From contig JAPDPT010000031.1 in assembly GCA_034506315.1 (NCBI GenBank), forward strand, positions 1 through 38,398: a DNA stretch of 38,398 nucleotides, in the 5' to 3' direction. This document shows positions 9,156-16,893 of this stretch, piece after piece. A program made the translations under genes and the position numbers. The DNA is from a candidate division KSB1 bacterium. Lineage in GTDB: Bacteria; Zhuqueibacterota; Zhuqueibacteria; Oleimicrobiales; Geothermoviventaceae. Every line of letters begins with the position of its first letter. Position 1 is the stretch's first letter. Below the pieces are notes generated by a model. That model had not been told where the DNA came from, did no database searches, and saw nothing but the letters and a program-made list of their open reading frames with translations.

Positions 9156-10109
9156 ATGGCAGGACCAAGGTGGCGACTCCTGCGGCTGGTCGTTGCGCTC
9201 GTCCTGTTGTCGGCCCCAAGGGTCCTGCCCGGAACGTGGCAGGTTCTCCGCGTCGACAGCGTGGAAGTGTTTTTCCAGCCGAGCGACGCCAGTAACGCCA
9301 AGCGGATCGCCCGTCACTTGAGCCTGGACGGCCTGCCCATCTCCGATGAGCTCGGCCTACACCGGTTGCCGCGGGCTGTGATCTTCCTTGCTCCCGATAA
9401 GGCTTCCTTCGACACGCTTGCTGCGGCGGATCTGCCGCGCTGGACGGCGGCGGTCGCCGTGCCACGCCTGAGGCGCATCGTCCTCAAGTCGCCCCGGTGG
9501 AATCGACAGGGAGAGCTTGTGACGGAACTTCTCCACGAGTTGACCCACGTGATGGCCGCCGAGGCGGTGGGAGACAAACCCATTCCACGCTGGTTCGACG
9601 AGGGCCTGGCGCTTTACTTCTCCCGAGACGTACGCTACGCCAATAGCCGTGCCCTTTCGCGGGCCATCCTGACGCGTTCTCTGCTCGATCTCGACGAGGT
9701 AGACGAAGTTCTACGCTTCCATCAGGCCAAGGCGGAACTGGCCTATCAGGAGAGCCTGGAGGCGGTGCGCTACCTGGTGGAGAACTTCGGCCCTGGATCC
9801 ATCCCCGACCTGCTGGAACAGGTGAAAGGCGGGTATCCGTTTCCAACCGCTTTCTGGCGCGCCACGGGGACCCCCTACCGGCTGTTCAAAGCGCGACTTT
9901 TCCAGTACTGGCATCGGCGTCACCGCTGGGACTTCCTGGTGGATGTCCTCTACGTCGGGTGGGGAGCTGTCGTCGTTTTGGCTGTGGTGGTTTTTGTGGT
10001 GATCCGCCGACGCAACCGTCGTCGTCTTCAGAAATGGGAGGAAGAGGAACAGAGCGCCTCGTTCGACACCTGGATCCCGGATGGTACCGGAGAGGGAGAA
10101 CCGGACTGA
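9156..10109 (+). CDS. membrane-anchored HExxH metallopeptidase (peptidase MA-like)
   Basis: The 317-residue protein starts with a signal peptide (MAGPRWRLLRLVVALVLLSA). The peptidase part carries HELTH in ELLHELTHVM, two zinc-ligand histidines with the catalytic Glu, followed some 20 residues on by PRWFDEGLALYFS, whose Glu fits the third zinc ligand of gluzincins (the WxxEG motif). Near the C-terminus is one transmembrane segment (about 275-292, GWGAVVVLAVVVFVV) followed by RRRNRRR and an acidic tail, so the enzyme domain should face the periplasm with a cytoplasmic tail. ATG at 9156 has AAGGA 8 bases upstream. The substrate is unknown. It is not tightly linked to either neighbour. Confidence 0.8.
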   Translation: MAGPRWRLLRLVVALVLLSAPRVLPGTWQVLRVDSVEVFFQPSDASNAKRIARHLSLDGLPISDELGLHRLPRAVIFLAPDKASFDTLAAADLPRWTAAVAVPRLRRIVLKSPRWNRQGELVTELLHELTHVMAAEAVGDKPIPRWFDEGLALYFSRDVRYANSRALSRAILTRSLLDLDEVDEVLRFHQAKAELAYQESLEAVRYLVENFGPGSIPDLLEQVKGGYPFPTAFWRATGTPYRLFKARLFQYWHRRHRWDFLVDVLYVGWGAVVVLAVVVFVVIRRRNRRRLQKWEEEEQSASFDTWIPDGTGEGEPD

Positions 10110-10262
10110 GCCCCTCGAAGCGGGGGTGGGAGCGGGAAAGCGACGAAGGCTCCGTGCGCAGGTGCCTGGGGAAAAGAGGGGCCTTCCCCTGCCTGAAGAG
10201 CGGGATTCTTCCAAGCCATTCCGTATTAAAGGGTTAAGTAGGAGGGAGCAGGGTATTGTGCC

Positions 10263-10291
10263 TTGACTTTTAGTCGGGGCAGTCGTAAATT
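10263..10291 (+). promoter_or_regulatory. sigma70-type promoter for the acyl-CoA-ligase-like gene
   Basis: TTGACT (10263-10268) and TAAATT (10286-10291) are separated by 17 bases. Transcription would start near 10298, about 50 bases before the GTG at 10347. The promoter lies inside a longer open frame that begins at the TTG of the -35 box, which argues against that longer start. Confidence 0.75.
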
Positions 10292-10346
10292 GAGCCTCCG
10301 TGGACAATGCCGGTCAGAGAGAGAAGGGGACTTACGGGAGCGAGCG

Positions 10347-11900
10347 GTGTCTGAACTTCTGCGCGGCCTTCAGCGGGTGATTAAGGAATGTGGGGACCGC
10401 CCGGCGCTTGTCTTGAATGAACACGAGGTCTCTTACGCACGTTTCGGGGAGGCGGTGCTTCGCCTGGCCAAAGGACTGGTGGACGTGGGGGTCAGGCCGG
10501 GCGACCGGATCGCCCTGATTCTTCCCAACGTGGTCCAGTTTCCGATAAGCTACTATGCCGTACTGGCCGTGGGGGCCACGGTGGTTCCGGTGAACATTAC
10601 CTACAAGGAGCGGGAGATCCGCTACATCCTCGAAGACGCCGAAGTCAAAGGGGTCATTGCCTGGGAGGGTTTCCGGAACACTCTGGCGAAGGCTTCTGAC
10701 GGGCTTCCGCAGTGTTCTCTCTTCGTGTATCTGGGCAAGCGGATTCCTCGCCAGAGCTATAGCCTCACTTCCCTGCAAGTCCGGTCCGTTCCCCTGGAGG
10801 AGCCCGTCGAGCGGGGCGAGGATGAGGTGGCCGTGATTCTCTACACAGCCGGCACAACGGGGCGACCCATGGGGGCCGAGCTAACCCACGCCAACCTGTC
10901 CGCAAGCGCACAACTCCTCTCGGACCTGTTCGGCTTCGGCGTAGGGGATCGGATACTGGCCGTTGTACCTCTTTTCCATTCTTTCGGGCAGGCGGTAGGC
11001 ATGAACGCGCCTCTCCTCCACGGTGCCACCGTGGTGCTGGAACCGAAGTTCGAAGCCACCCGCCTGGTGGAGACGTTGCGCGACAAGGCGCCACGGTGGC
11101 TGGTCGCCGTGCCGACAATGCTTAAGCAGCTCCTCGACGCCTGCCCCGGCGACAGCGCTCCTTCCGGCCTCCGCTTCTGTATCACCTCGGGAAGTCCCAT
11201 CTCCGGTGAGGTTGTGTCCTTGTTCGAGGAGCGGTTCGGCGCCCGTGTCTTGCCGGGTTACGGACTCACTGAGACCTTCTCCCTTGTTGCCTGCACACGC
11301 CCGGACCGGGAGTGGCGTCCGGGCTCCGTCGGACAGCCGCTTTACGGGCTCGACGTAGCCGTCTGGGGCGAGGACGGGCAGGTGCTGCCTCCCAGCAGGG
11401 TGGGCGAGATTGTGGTCAAGGGCCCTACGGTGATGAAGGGCTACCTCAACCGTCCCAAAGCCACAGAAGAAGTCAAAGCGGGCGGATGGCTTCACACCGG
11501 TGATGTGGGCTACTTCGACGAGGACGGCTACCTCTTCCTCGTCGATCGCAAGAAGGACGTCATCATCAAAGGCGGTTTTAGCATTTTCCCGAGCGAGGTC
11601 GAACAGTGCTTGCAGGCCCATCCGAAGGTGGAGCGCGCTGTGGTCATCGGTGTGCCCGATGAAGAGCAAGGGGAGGAGGTCAAAGCCTTTGTTCTGCTCA
11701 AGGCGGGCGAGGTGGCCTCGGCGCAGGAACTGATCGACTACTGCCGGGAGCGGATGGCCCTCTACAAGTGTCCCAAGTATGTAGAGTTCTGCAGTTCGCT
11801 GCCCCGTACACCCACGGGGCGTGTGCTCAAGCGAATGCTGCGCGAAAGGGAGGTCAAGGCAGGAAGGTCGAGCTGCGAAGACCTCCTATCCGAGAGGTAA
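10347..11900 (+). CDS. AMP-dependent acyl-CoA synthetase-like protein
   Basis: The 517-residue protein belongs to the ANL adenylating superfamily and resembles fatty acyl-CoA ligases, which activate a carboxylic acid with ATP and join it to CoA. Visible motifs are the P-loop YTAGTTGRPMGA (166-177), GYGLTET (304-310), WLHTGDVGYFDEDGY (381-395) and DRKKDVIIKGGFSIFP. Two usually conserved lysines differ: the P-loop Lys is Met175, and the A10 lysine of the TGK motif near the C-terminus is Arg492 in TPTGRVLKR. Loss of the A10 lysine normally weakens adenylation, so activity is uncertain. GTG at 10347 follows GGGAG with 6-base spacing. The next gene starts 39 bases downstream and may share the promoter. 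Confidence 0.85.
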   Translation: MSELLRGLQRVIKECGDRPALVLNEHEVSYARFGEAVLRLAKGLVDVGVRPGDRIALILPNVVQFPISYYAVLAVGATVVPVNITYKEREIRYILEDAEVKGVIAWEGFRNTLAKASDGLPQCSLFVYLGKRIPRQSYSLTSLQVRSVPLEEPVERGEDEVAVILYTAGTTGRPMGAELTHANLSASAQLLSDLFGFGVGDRILAVVPLFHSFGQAVGMNAPLLHGATVVLEPKFEATRLVETLRDKAPRWLVAVPTMLKQLLDACPGDSAPSGLRFCITSGSPISGEVVSLFEERFGARVLPGYGLTETFSLVACTRPDREWRPGSVGQPLYGLDVAVWGEDGQVLPPSRVGEIVVKGPTVMKGYLNRPKATEEVKAGGWLHTGDVGYFDEDGYLFLVDRKKDVIIKGGFSIFPSEVEQCLQAHPKVERAVVIGVPDEEQGEEVKAFVLLKAGEVASAQELIDYCRERMALYKCPKYVEFCSSLPRTPTGRVLKRMLREREVKAGRSSCEDLLSER

Positions 11901-11939
11901 GGTACGGTTGTTTGATGGCCAACGGAACGGAGGAGCGAC

Positions 11940-14027
11940 GTGAAGGAATACGGCATAGGCGATATCCGGAATCTCTGCCTGGTCGGTCACGGCGGCAGCG
12001 GGAAAACCTCCCTGACGGAGGCAATGTTGTTCACCGCGGGGGAAATTACCCGTCTCGGTAGCGTGGACGAGGGGAATACCGTCTCCGACTATAATCCGGA
12101 CGAGATCGAACGCAAGATCTCCATCGCCCTGAGCTTTCTCCATACGGACTGGAACGGGAAGCGGATGAATATCCTGGACGCTCCGGGCTACGCGGATTTC
12201 GTAGGCGAGGTGGCCTGCGGGCTGCGTGTGGCTGACTGCGCCCTGGTCGTGGTCAACGCCCAGTCCGGCATCGAGGTGGGGACGGAGACCGTTTGGAAGA
12301 TGGCGGACGAAGAGAACCTGAGCCGCATGGTGGTCATCAACCGGCTGGACAAGGAGCACGCCAAGTTTGATCCCATCGTGCAGCAGCTGCAGGATCGCTT
12401 CGGTGCCGCCGTGGTCCCCGTCCAGCTGGCCGTGAACCCAGGCGAGGGCTTCGATTCCATCGTCGATCTCGTCAGCCTGAAGCTGATCAAGTACGAGCGC
12501 GACCGGTCGGGAAAGTTCGTCGTCCAGGACGTCCCTGCGGATTTGCAGGCGAAGGTTTCGCAACTGCGCGAGAAGCTGGTGGAAAAAGCGGCCGAAACTG
12601 ATGACCAGCTCATGGAGCGCTACTTCGAGAACGGCGACCTCTCGCCGGAGGAGCTGCGCGAGGGCCTACGGAAGGGGATCGCTTCGCGCACGCTCATCCC
12701 CGTCCTTGCCACAGCTGCCACTCTGAACATCGGGACGGCGCAGCTCCTCGACTTTATCGCCGAATTCGGTCCCTCCCCCTTGGAGCGCGGGCTTGAGGTA
12801 GCCAGGCGGCCCGACTCCGAGCAGACGGTGGAGCTCCATCCCGACCCAGAAGCGCCTACGGCGGCTTTGGTCTTCAAAACCGTTTCGGAAATGCACCTGG
12901 GCGAGCTTCTTTTCTTCCGTGTGTACTCGGGTTCGGTCCGGTCCGGTTCTGAACTCCTCAACCCCGCACGCGGCGTGACAGAGAAGATCGGTCAGATCTA
13001 CGAAATGAACGGCAAGTCCCGTCACGAGATCGGTGTGGTACGCGCAGGCGACATCGGTGCGGTGGTCAAGCTCCGCGATACCCACACTGGCGACACCCTT
13101 TGCGACAAGAAGAGCCCCGTCCTGCTGCGCGGGATCAATTTCCCGGAGCCGGTGATCCGTGTAGCGGTGGAGCCGAAGACCAAGGGCGATGAGGAGAAGA
13201 TTTCCGCGGGCCTGGCCGCCCTCCACGAGGAAGATCCAACCTTTACTGTTCAGTACGATCCCGAGCTCCGACAGACGATCGTCTCCGGCCAGGGTGAGCT
13301 TCATCTTGAAGTAGTCATTAAGCGTTTGAAGGACAAGTTCGGGGTGGACGTTACCCTCGCCGAGCCGAAGATCCCATACAGAGAGACGCTGCGTAAGAAG
13401 GCGGAGGCGCAGGGCAAGTACAAGAAGCAGACCGGAGGGCGCGGCCAGTACGGCGATGTCTGGCTCCGCCTGGAGCCCTTGCCGCGCGGACAGGGCTTCG
13501 AGTTTGTGGACGCCATCGTCGGTGGCGTGGTCCCCTCTAAGTACGTACCGGCGGTCGAGAAGGGCGTCCGAGAGGCGATGGCCGAGGGGGTGATCGCCGG
13601 CTTCCCGGTGCAGGACGTCAAAGTCACCCTCTATGACGGCTCGTTCCATCCCGTAGACTCCTCGGACCTCGCCTTCAAGATCGCAGCGTCCATGGGCTTC
13701 AAGAAGGCGTTCAAGGAGGCGGACCCCGTGATCCTGGAGCCCATTTACGACGTGGAGGTGGTGGTCCCTGAGGAGTACCTCGGGGACGTGATGGGCGACC
13801 TCTCCGCACGTCGCGGCAAGATCCTCGGTATCGACAGCGAGGGTCCGTTCCAGGTGATCAAGGCCAAGGTCCCCCTTGCGGAGCTCTACAAGTACTCGAC
13901 GGCGCTGCGCAGCCTGACGCAGGGTCGAGGAATGCACCGCAGGCGCTTTTCCCACTATGAGGAGGTACCGAAGGAAATCGCCGAGAAACTGATCGCCAAG
14001 GCGGAAGAGGAGAGGCAGAAGAAGTAG
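11940..14027 (+). CDS. EF-G2-type translational GTPase (elongation factor G-like)
   Basis: The 695-residue protein has all EF-G domains: GTPase domain with G1 GHGGSGKT (16-23), G3 region LDAPGYADF, G4 NRLDKE, then a beta-barrel domain, and domains III-V (GQGELHLEV, GGRGQYGDVWL, GDLSARRGKI, SLTQGRGMHR). The G1 text GHGGSGKT and LDAPGYADF are typical of the EF-G2/EF-G-like paralogues rather than canonical EF-G (AHIDAGKTT, DTPGHVDF). So the main fusA is expected elsewhere. The role of this paralogue in bacteria is not settled. GTG at 11940 follows GGAGG with 6-base spacing. A strong terminator (14060-14091) follows. Confidence 0.92.
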   Translation: MKEYGIGDIRNLCLVGHGGSGKTSLTEAMLFTAGEITRLGSVDEGNTVSDYNPDEIERKISIALSFLHTDWNGKRMNILDAPGYADFVGEVACGLRVADCALVVVNAQSGIEVGTETVWKMADEENLSRMVVINRLDKEHAKFDPIVQQLQDRFGAAVVPVQLAVNPGEGFDSIVDLVSLKLIKYERDRSGKFVVQDVPADLQAKVSQLREKLVEKAAETDDQLMERYFENGDLSPEELREGLRKGIASRTLIPVLATAATLNIGTAQLLDFIAEFGPSPLERGLEVARRPDSEQTVELHPDPEAPTAALVFKTVSEMHLGELLFFRVYSGSVRSGSELLNPARGVTEKIGQIYEMNGKSRHEIGVVRAGDIGAVVKLRDTHTGDTLCDKKSPVLLRGINFPEPVIRVAVEPKTKGDEEKISAGLAALHEEDPTFTVQYDPELRQTIVSGQGELHLEVVIKRLKDKFGVDVTLAEPKIPYRETLRKKAEAQGKYKKQTGGRGQYGDVWLRLEPLPRGQGFEFVDAIVGGVVPSKYVPAVEKGVREAMAEGVIAGFPVQDVKVTLYDGSFHPVDSSDLAFKIAASMGFKKAFKEADPVILEPIYDVEVVVPEEYLGDVMGDLSARRGKILGIDSEGPFQVIKAKVPLAELYKYSTALRSLTQGRGMHRRRFSHYEEVPKEIAEKLIAKAEEERQKK

Positions 14028-14059
14028 GCGTGGGGGGTCATGGCTGCCTCGACAAAGGC

Positions 14060-14091
14060 GGGCGAGGGCTTACCCTCGCCCGTTGTTCTTT
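14060..14091 (+). terminator. rho-independent terminator after the EF-G-like gene
   Basis: A perfect 9-bp stem (14060-14068 with 14073-14081) closed by a CTTA loop is followed by the T-rich run GTTGTTCTTT. It begins 33 bases past the stop codon. Confidence 0.85.
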
Positions 14092-14158
14092 GCGGAGAGC
14101 GAAGCCATCACGGCCGTCAAGGATGGGAACCCCGGATCGGCATGTGCGAGGTGAGGAC

Positions 14159-14656
14159 GTGAGCCAGTCAAGAGAGATACTCTGGGCTCCATGGCGAATG
14201 GAGTACATCCTGAGTGAAAAGAGCCAGGGGTGCATTTTCTGCGAGAAACCGGGGCTCGGGGACGACCGCCGGGCGTTAATCGTGCACCGAGGCAAGACCT
14301 GCTTCGTGATCCTGAACCTGTTTCCGTACAACAATGGGCACCTGATGGTGGTGCCCTTCCGTCACGTCCCCAGTGTGGAGGATCTGGACGAGTCCGAGCG
14401 TTGCGAGTTGATGGCGCTGCTGGCCAAGAGCATTCAAGTCCTGCGCCGGGCGATGAACCCCCACGGCTTTAACATCGGGGCCAATCTGGGCACGGTTGCC
14501 GGCGCGGGAGTGGCCGACCATGTGCACTTCCACATCGTCCCGCGCTGGGAAGGGGACACCAATTTCATGCCCGTCGTGGGACAGACGAAGGTAATTCACG
14601 AAGCCCTGGAGCGCACCTGGGAGAAACTGGTACCCCTCTTTGGGGAGATTAAGTAG
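14159..14656 (+). CDS. HIT-family nucleotide hydrolase or phosphorylase
   Basis: The 165-residue protein has the histidine-triad motif HVHFHIVPRW with His121, His123 and His125; the middle one or its neighbour attacks the alpha-phosphate of the nucleotide. The N-terminal text LWAPWRMEYI, a Cys25-x2-Cys28 pair (CIFC) and the C-terminal NFMPVVGQTKVI place it among the Ap4A phosphorylase/hydrolase-like HIT proteins, cytoplasmic enzymes that clear dinucleoside polyphosphates. GTG at 14159 follows GAGGTGA; the frame extends upstream through the terminator of the previous gene, so the longer start at 14030 is unlikely. Exact substrate is not readable from the sequence. Confidence 0.9.
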   Translation: MSQSREILWAPWRMEYILSEKSQGCIFCEKPGLGDDRRALIVHRGKTCFVILNLFPYNNGHLMVVPFRHVPSVEDLDESERCELMALLAKSIQVLRRAMNPHGFNIGANLGTVAGAGVADHVHFHIVPRWEGDTNFMPVVGQTKVIHEALERTWEKLVPLFGEIK

Positions 14657-14700
14657 GTGAGCTTAGGGGACTGAGTGAAGCGGCTTCTTTTCACGCTCAC
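14657..14700 (+). repeat. nested inverted repeat after the HIT gene
   Basis: GTGAGC (14657-14662) pairs with GCTCAC (14695-14700), and inside it GTGAA (14675-14679) pairs with TTCAC (14690-14694). The inner arm contains CTTCTTTT. It starts at the base after the HIT stop codon and ends 18 bases before the SatD gene, so it could be a weak terminator or a leader hairpin. Confidence 0.35.
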
Positions 14701-14718
14701 GCCTCCGGCAGGGTAGCG

Positions 14719-15381
14719 ATGTGGCGGATTCTTCCGTGTGTGGTAACGGGCGACCTGCGCGCCAGCCGACGCGCCCCGGACCGCGGGGAGCTTCAGAACC
14801 GGCTGCGGACGGCCATCGATCGGGCCAACGCTCAGTTCCGCGACCAGCTTCTGGCGCCGTTTCAGATCACCCTCGGGGACGAGTGGCAAGGGCTTCTGGT
14901 CGACGCCTCCGCCGCCTACCGCGTGGCAGCCTTCTTCCGGGACGCGCTTGCGCCCCAGGGCATCACGGTGGGCGTGGGCGAGGGTGAGCTCGCCACAGAC
15001 TTGGTGACCGACGTGCGGCAAATGGACGGAGAAGCCTTCCACCGCAGTCGCACAGCCCTGGAAGAGGCCAAGCGTCGGGGAGTTGCTGTGGCGTTCCGAA
15101 TGCGCGATCCGTCGGTGGACCCCTTGCTCAGCGGAATCGCCAGCTTGATCTTCGACCTGTACGAGCGGTGGACACCGGTACAGCGAGAGCGCTACTGCCT
15201 CCTGAGGGAGTTAGGGACCATGGCCGAGGTGGCCAGGCGGCTCAGTGTTTCCGTGGCAGCGGTGAGTCAGAGCTTGTCCAGTGCCCGCGCCGCCCGCGTG
15301 CAGGAGTGCGAGGACGCCCTCTCCGAGTTCCTGAGCGCCTGGAGCCGGGGAGCCATGTTCTCGCTCCTGGTGAAGCGCTGA
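14719..15381 (+). CDS. SatD-family protein with C-terminal helix-turn-helix
   Basis: The 220-residue protein starts with the SatD pattern: PCVVTGDLRASRRAPDRGEL, then APFQITLGDEWQGLLVD and GVGVGEGELATDLVTDVRQM with a following DGEAFHRSRTALEEAK. The last third (about 150-195, CLLRELGTMAEVARRLSV) looks like a sigma-region-4-like helix-turn-helix. SatD was first named for an acid-tolerance-linked gene of streptococci; its biochemical function is not known to me. The GDE motif resembles nucleotide-binding or cyclase-type pockets, which is only an impression. ATG at 14719 has GGCAGGG upstream. The next gene encodes a small membrane protein, a pairing that I recall for SatD genes. Confidence 0.75.
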   Translation: MWRILPCVVTGDLRASRRAPDRGELQNRLRTAIDRANAQFRDQLLAPFQITLGDEWQGLLVDASAAYRVAAFFRDALAPQGITVGVGEGELATDLVTDVRQMDGEAFHRSRTALEEAKRRGVAVAFRMRDPSVDPLLSGIASLIFDLYERWTPVQRERYCLLRELGTMAEVARRLSVSVAAVSQSLSSARAARVQECEDALSEFLSAWSRGAMFSLLVKR

Positions 15382-15409
15382 AACAGGACCCCTGGCACAA
15401 TAGGTAAAG

Positions 15410-15513
15410 GGCTTAAATCGCCGTTCGTTAAGTCGATCGCCTTAAGCCACCCTCCCGACGGAGGACGTAAGGCGTCCGGCTTAATCAAAGAGAAGTAAAG
15501 CCAAGAGGCTTAA
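15410..15513 (+). repeat. four copies of GGCTTAA between two genes
   Basis: The heptamer GGCTTAA occurs at 15410-15416, 15478-15484 and 15507-15513 on the plus strand and at 15442-15448 on the minus strand (as TTAAGCC, within the palindromic GCCTTAAGCC). The last copy overlaps the space between the AAGAGG ribosome site and the TTG start at 15517. A small hairpin GGACG-TAAGG-CGTCC sits between copies two and three. The motif is AT-richer than its surroundings. It looks like a set of protein-binding sites controlling the downstream gene. Confidence 0.55.
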
Positions 15514-15516
15514 TAC

Positions 15517-15924
15517 TTGGGCTGGGAACAAGCCGGTGTCGTTCTGCTCACCTACTTTCTTTCCGTCCCCGCTTCGGGATGGGTGGTCCAGCAGTGTTGC
15601 GGCTGGCTCTTGCGGCGCGTGGACACCCCAACTCTGCGCGCGTGGGTAAGCCAGGGCCTGCCGGGAGGCGGCCGGTTGATTGGCTGGCTGGAGCGTTTCC
15701 TGATCACCACCTTTGTGCTGATGGGAGAACCTACAGCCATTGCCGTGGTGCTGGCGGCCAAGGGGATCCTCCGCTTCCCGGAGATCAGCGGACGCCCCGG
15801 CGAGCAGCAACGCGTCGTGGCCGAGTACGTGATTATCGGTACGCTGTTGAGTTTCTGCCTGGCCACCGGGATTTCGGCCCTCGCGAAGCTTGTGCTTAGC
15901 AGACTCGGAAGGACCCCAGTTTAG
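15517..15924 (+). CDS. small integral membrane protein (DUF3307-like)
   Basis: The 135-residue protein has about three hydrophobic segments: residues ~5-25 (AGVVLLTYFLSVPASGWVV), ~60-85 (LITTFVLMGEPTAIAVVLAAK) and ~103-125 (YVIIGTLLSFCLATGISALA). The text GEPTAIAVVLAAKGILRFPEI followed by AEYVIIGTLLSF matches the C-terminal half of membrane proteins annotated DUF3307 and often found beside SatD-family genes. Start is a TTG at 15517, with AAGAGG 8 bases upstream and a stop codon just before in frame. The following gene begins three bases after its stop. Function is unknown. Confidence 0.75.
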   Translation: MGWEQAGVVLLTYFLSVPASGWVVQQCCGWLLRRVDTPTLRAWVSQGLPGGGRLIGWLERFLITTFVLMGEPTAIAVVLAAKGILRFPEISGRPGEQQRVVAEYVIIGTLLSFCLATGISALAKLVLSRLGRTPV

Positions 15925-15927
15925 AAA

Positions 15928-16893
15928 ATGGGCGCGGTAACTGAAACGGCGTGGAAGGAGGACGTACTGGCCCAGCTCGTGGCGCGCCACTTGAAGACCG
16001 ACGGCGGGCTTTCCTTCCAGCCCATCCGGACGGGAAAGTTCAACCGCAGCTACTTCGTCCGGCTGGACGGGAGAGAGGTTGTGCTGCGGATTGCCCCGCC
16101 GCCGGGGACCCCCGTCCTGTTCTACGAGAAAGACATGATGCGCCAGGAGCCGGAGATTCACCGGATCGTCCGCGAGAAGACTCGCGTTCCGGTGGCCGAG
16201 ATCCTTGCCTGGGATTTCTCGCGCACGCTTATCGAGAGCGACTACCTCCTGATGGAGAAACTCCCCGGCCTGCCGGCCAGTGAGTTGCCGCTTTCTCGCT
16301 CCGTCTGGAACCGTGCCCTGGAGGAGGTGGGCCAGTACCTGCGCCAGGTGCACGCCATCGAGGGACCGGCTTTCGGCTACATCGGGCCGCACAGGCCAAT
16401 GGAGGCGCAGCCCAGCTGGTGGGAAGCTTTCCGGCTGATGTGGCAGAAGCTTGTCGCACAGATTGTCGAGATCGGAGCCTATAGGCCGGACCAGGGGGCG
16501 TGGCTGGTGGAAGCCCTCGAGAAGCGACGCGCCTACTTTGACCGGGAGGTGTCTCCCAGCCTCCTCCACATGGACATCTGGAGCCAGAATATCCTCCTCG
16601 ATGCTTCAGGCCACGTGACGGGGATCCTGGACTGGGACCGAGCGCTTTACGGGGATCCGGAGATTGAGTACGCGGTGCTCGACTACTGCGGTATTTCTGA
16701 GCCAGCCTTCTGGCGCGGTTACGGCAAGGAGCGCGATCGGTCGCCTGCCGCGCGGGTTCGATTCTGGTTCTACTTCCTCTACGAACACCAGAAGTACATC
16801 GTGATCCGTGCTCTGCGAAGTGGCCGCTGGGAAGAGGCCATGCGTTACCGGGACGACTGCTGGAGGCTTGCCCAACAGTGGTTCACCCAATGA
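15928..16893 (+). CDS. APH-fold (aminoglycoside phosphotransferase family) small-molecule kinase
   Basis: The 321-residue protein has the APH kinase motifs: HMDIWSQNILL with catalytic Asp216 and Asn221, and ILDWDRALYGDPEIEYA with metal-binding Asp235. The N-terminal lobe has PIRTGKFNRSYFVRL and VVLRIAPP, where Arg54 sits near the place of the usual ATP-binding Lys. It transfers phosphate from ATP to a hydroxyl of a small molecule such as an amino sugar, choline-like compound or homoserine-like compound. The substrate cannot be read from sequence, and a resistance role is not supported. It starts 3 bases after the membrane-protein gene and overlaps the next gene by four bases (ATGA), so these are translationally coupled. 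Confidence 0.85.
   Translation: MGAVTETAWKEDVLAQLVARHLKTDGGLSFQPIRTGKFNRSYFVRLDGREVVLRIAPPPGTPVLFYEKDMMRQEPEIHRIVREKTRVPVAEILAWDFSRTLIESDYLLMEKLPGLPASELPLSRSVWNRALEEVGQYLRQVHAIEGPAFGYIGPHRPMEAQPSWWEAFRLMWQKLVAQIVEIGAYRPDQGAWLVEALEKRRAYFDREVSPSLLHMDIWSQNILLDASGHVTGILDWDRALYGDPEIEYAVLDYCGISEPAFWRGYGKERDRSPAARVRFWFYFLYEHQKYIVIRALRSGRWEEAMRYRDDCWRLAQQWFTQ

Noticed and set aside
10263-10346. Longer start for the acyl-CoA-ligase-like protein
   Set aside because: The extra codons overlap a TTGACT-N17-TAAATT promoter, and the GTG at 10347 has a better ribosome site.
15928-16893. Antibiotic resistance gene
   Set aside because: The APH fold is shared by many metabolic kinases; the gene sits in a chromosomal operon with no mobile element, and nothing supports a drug substrate.
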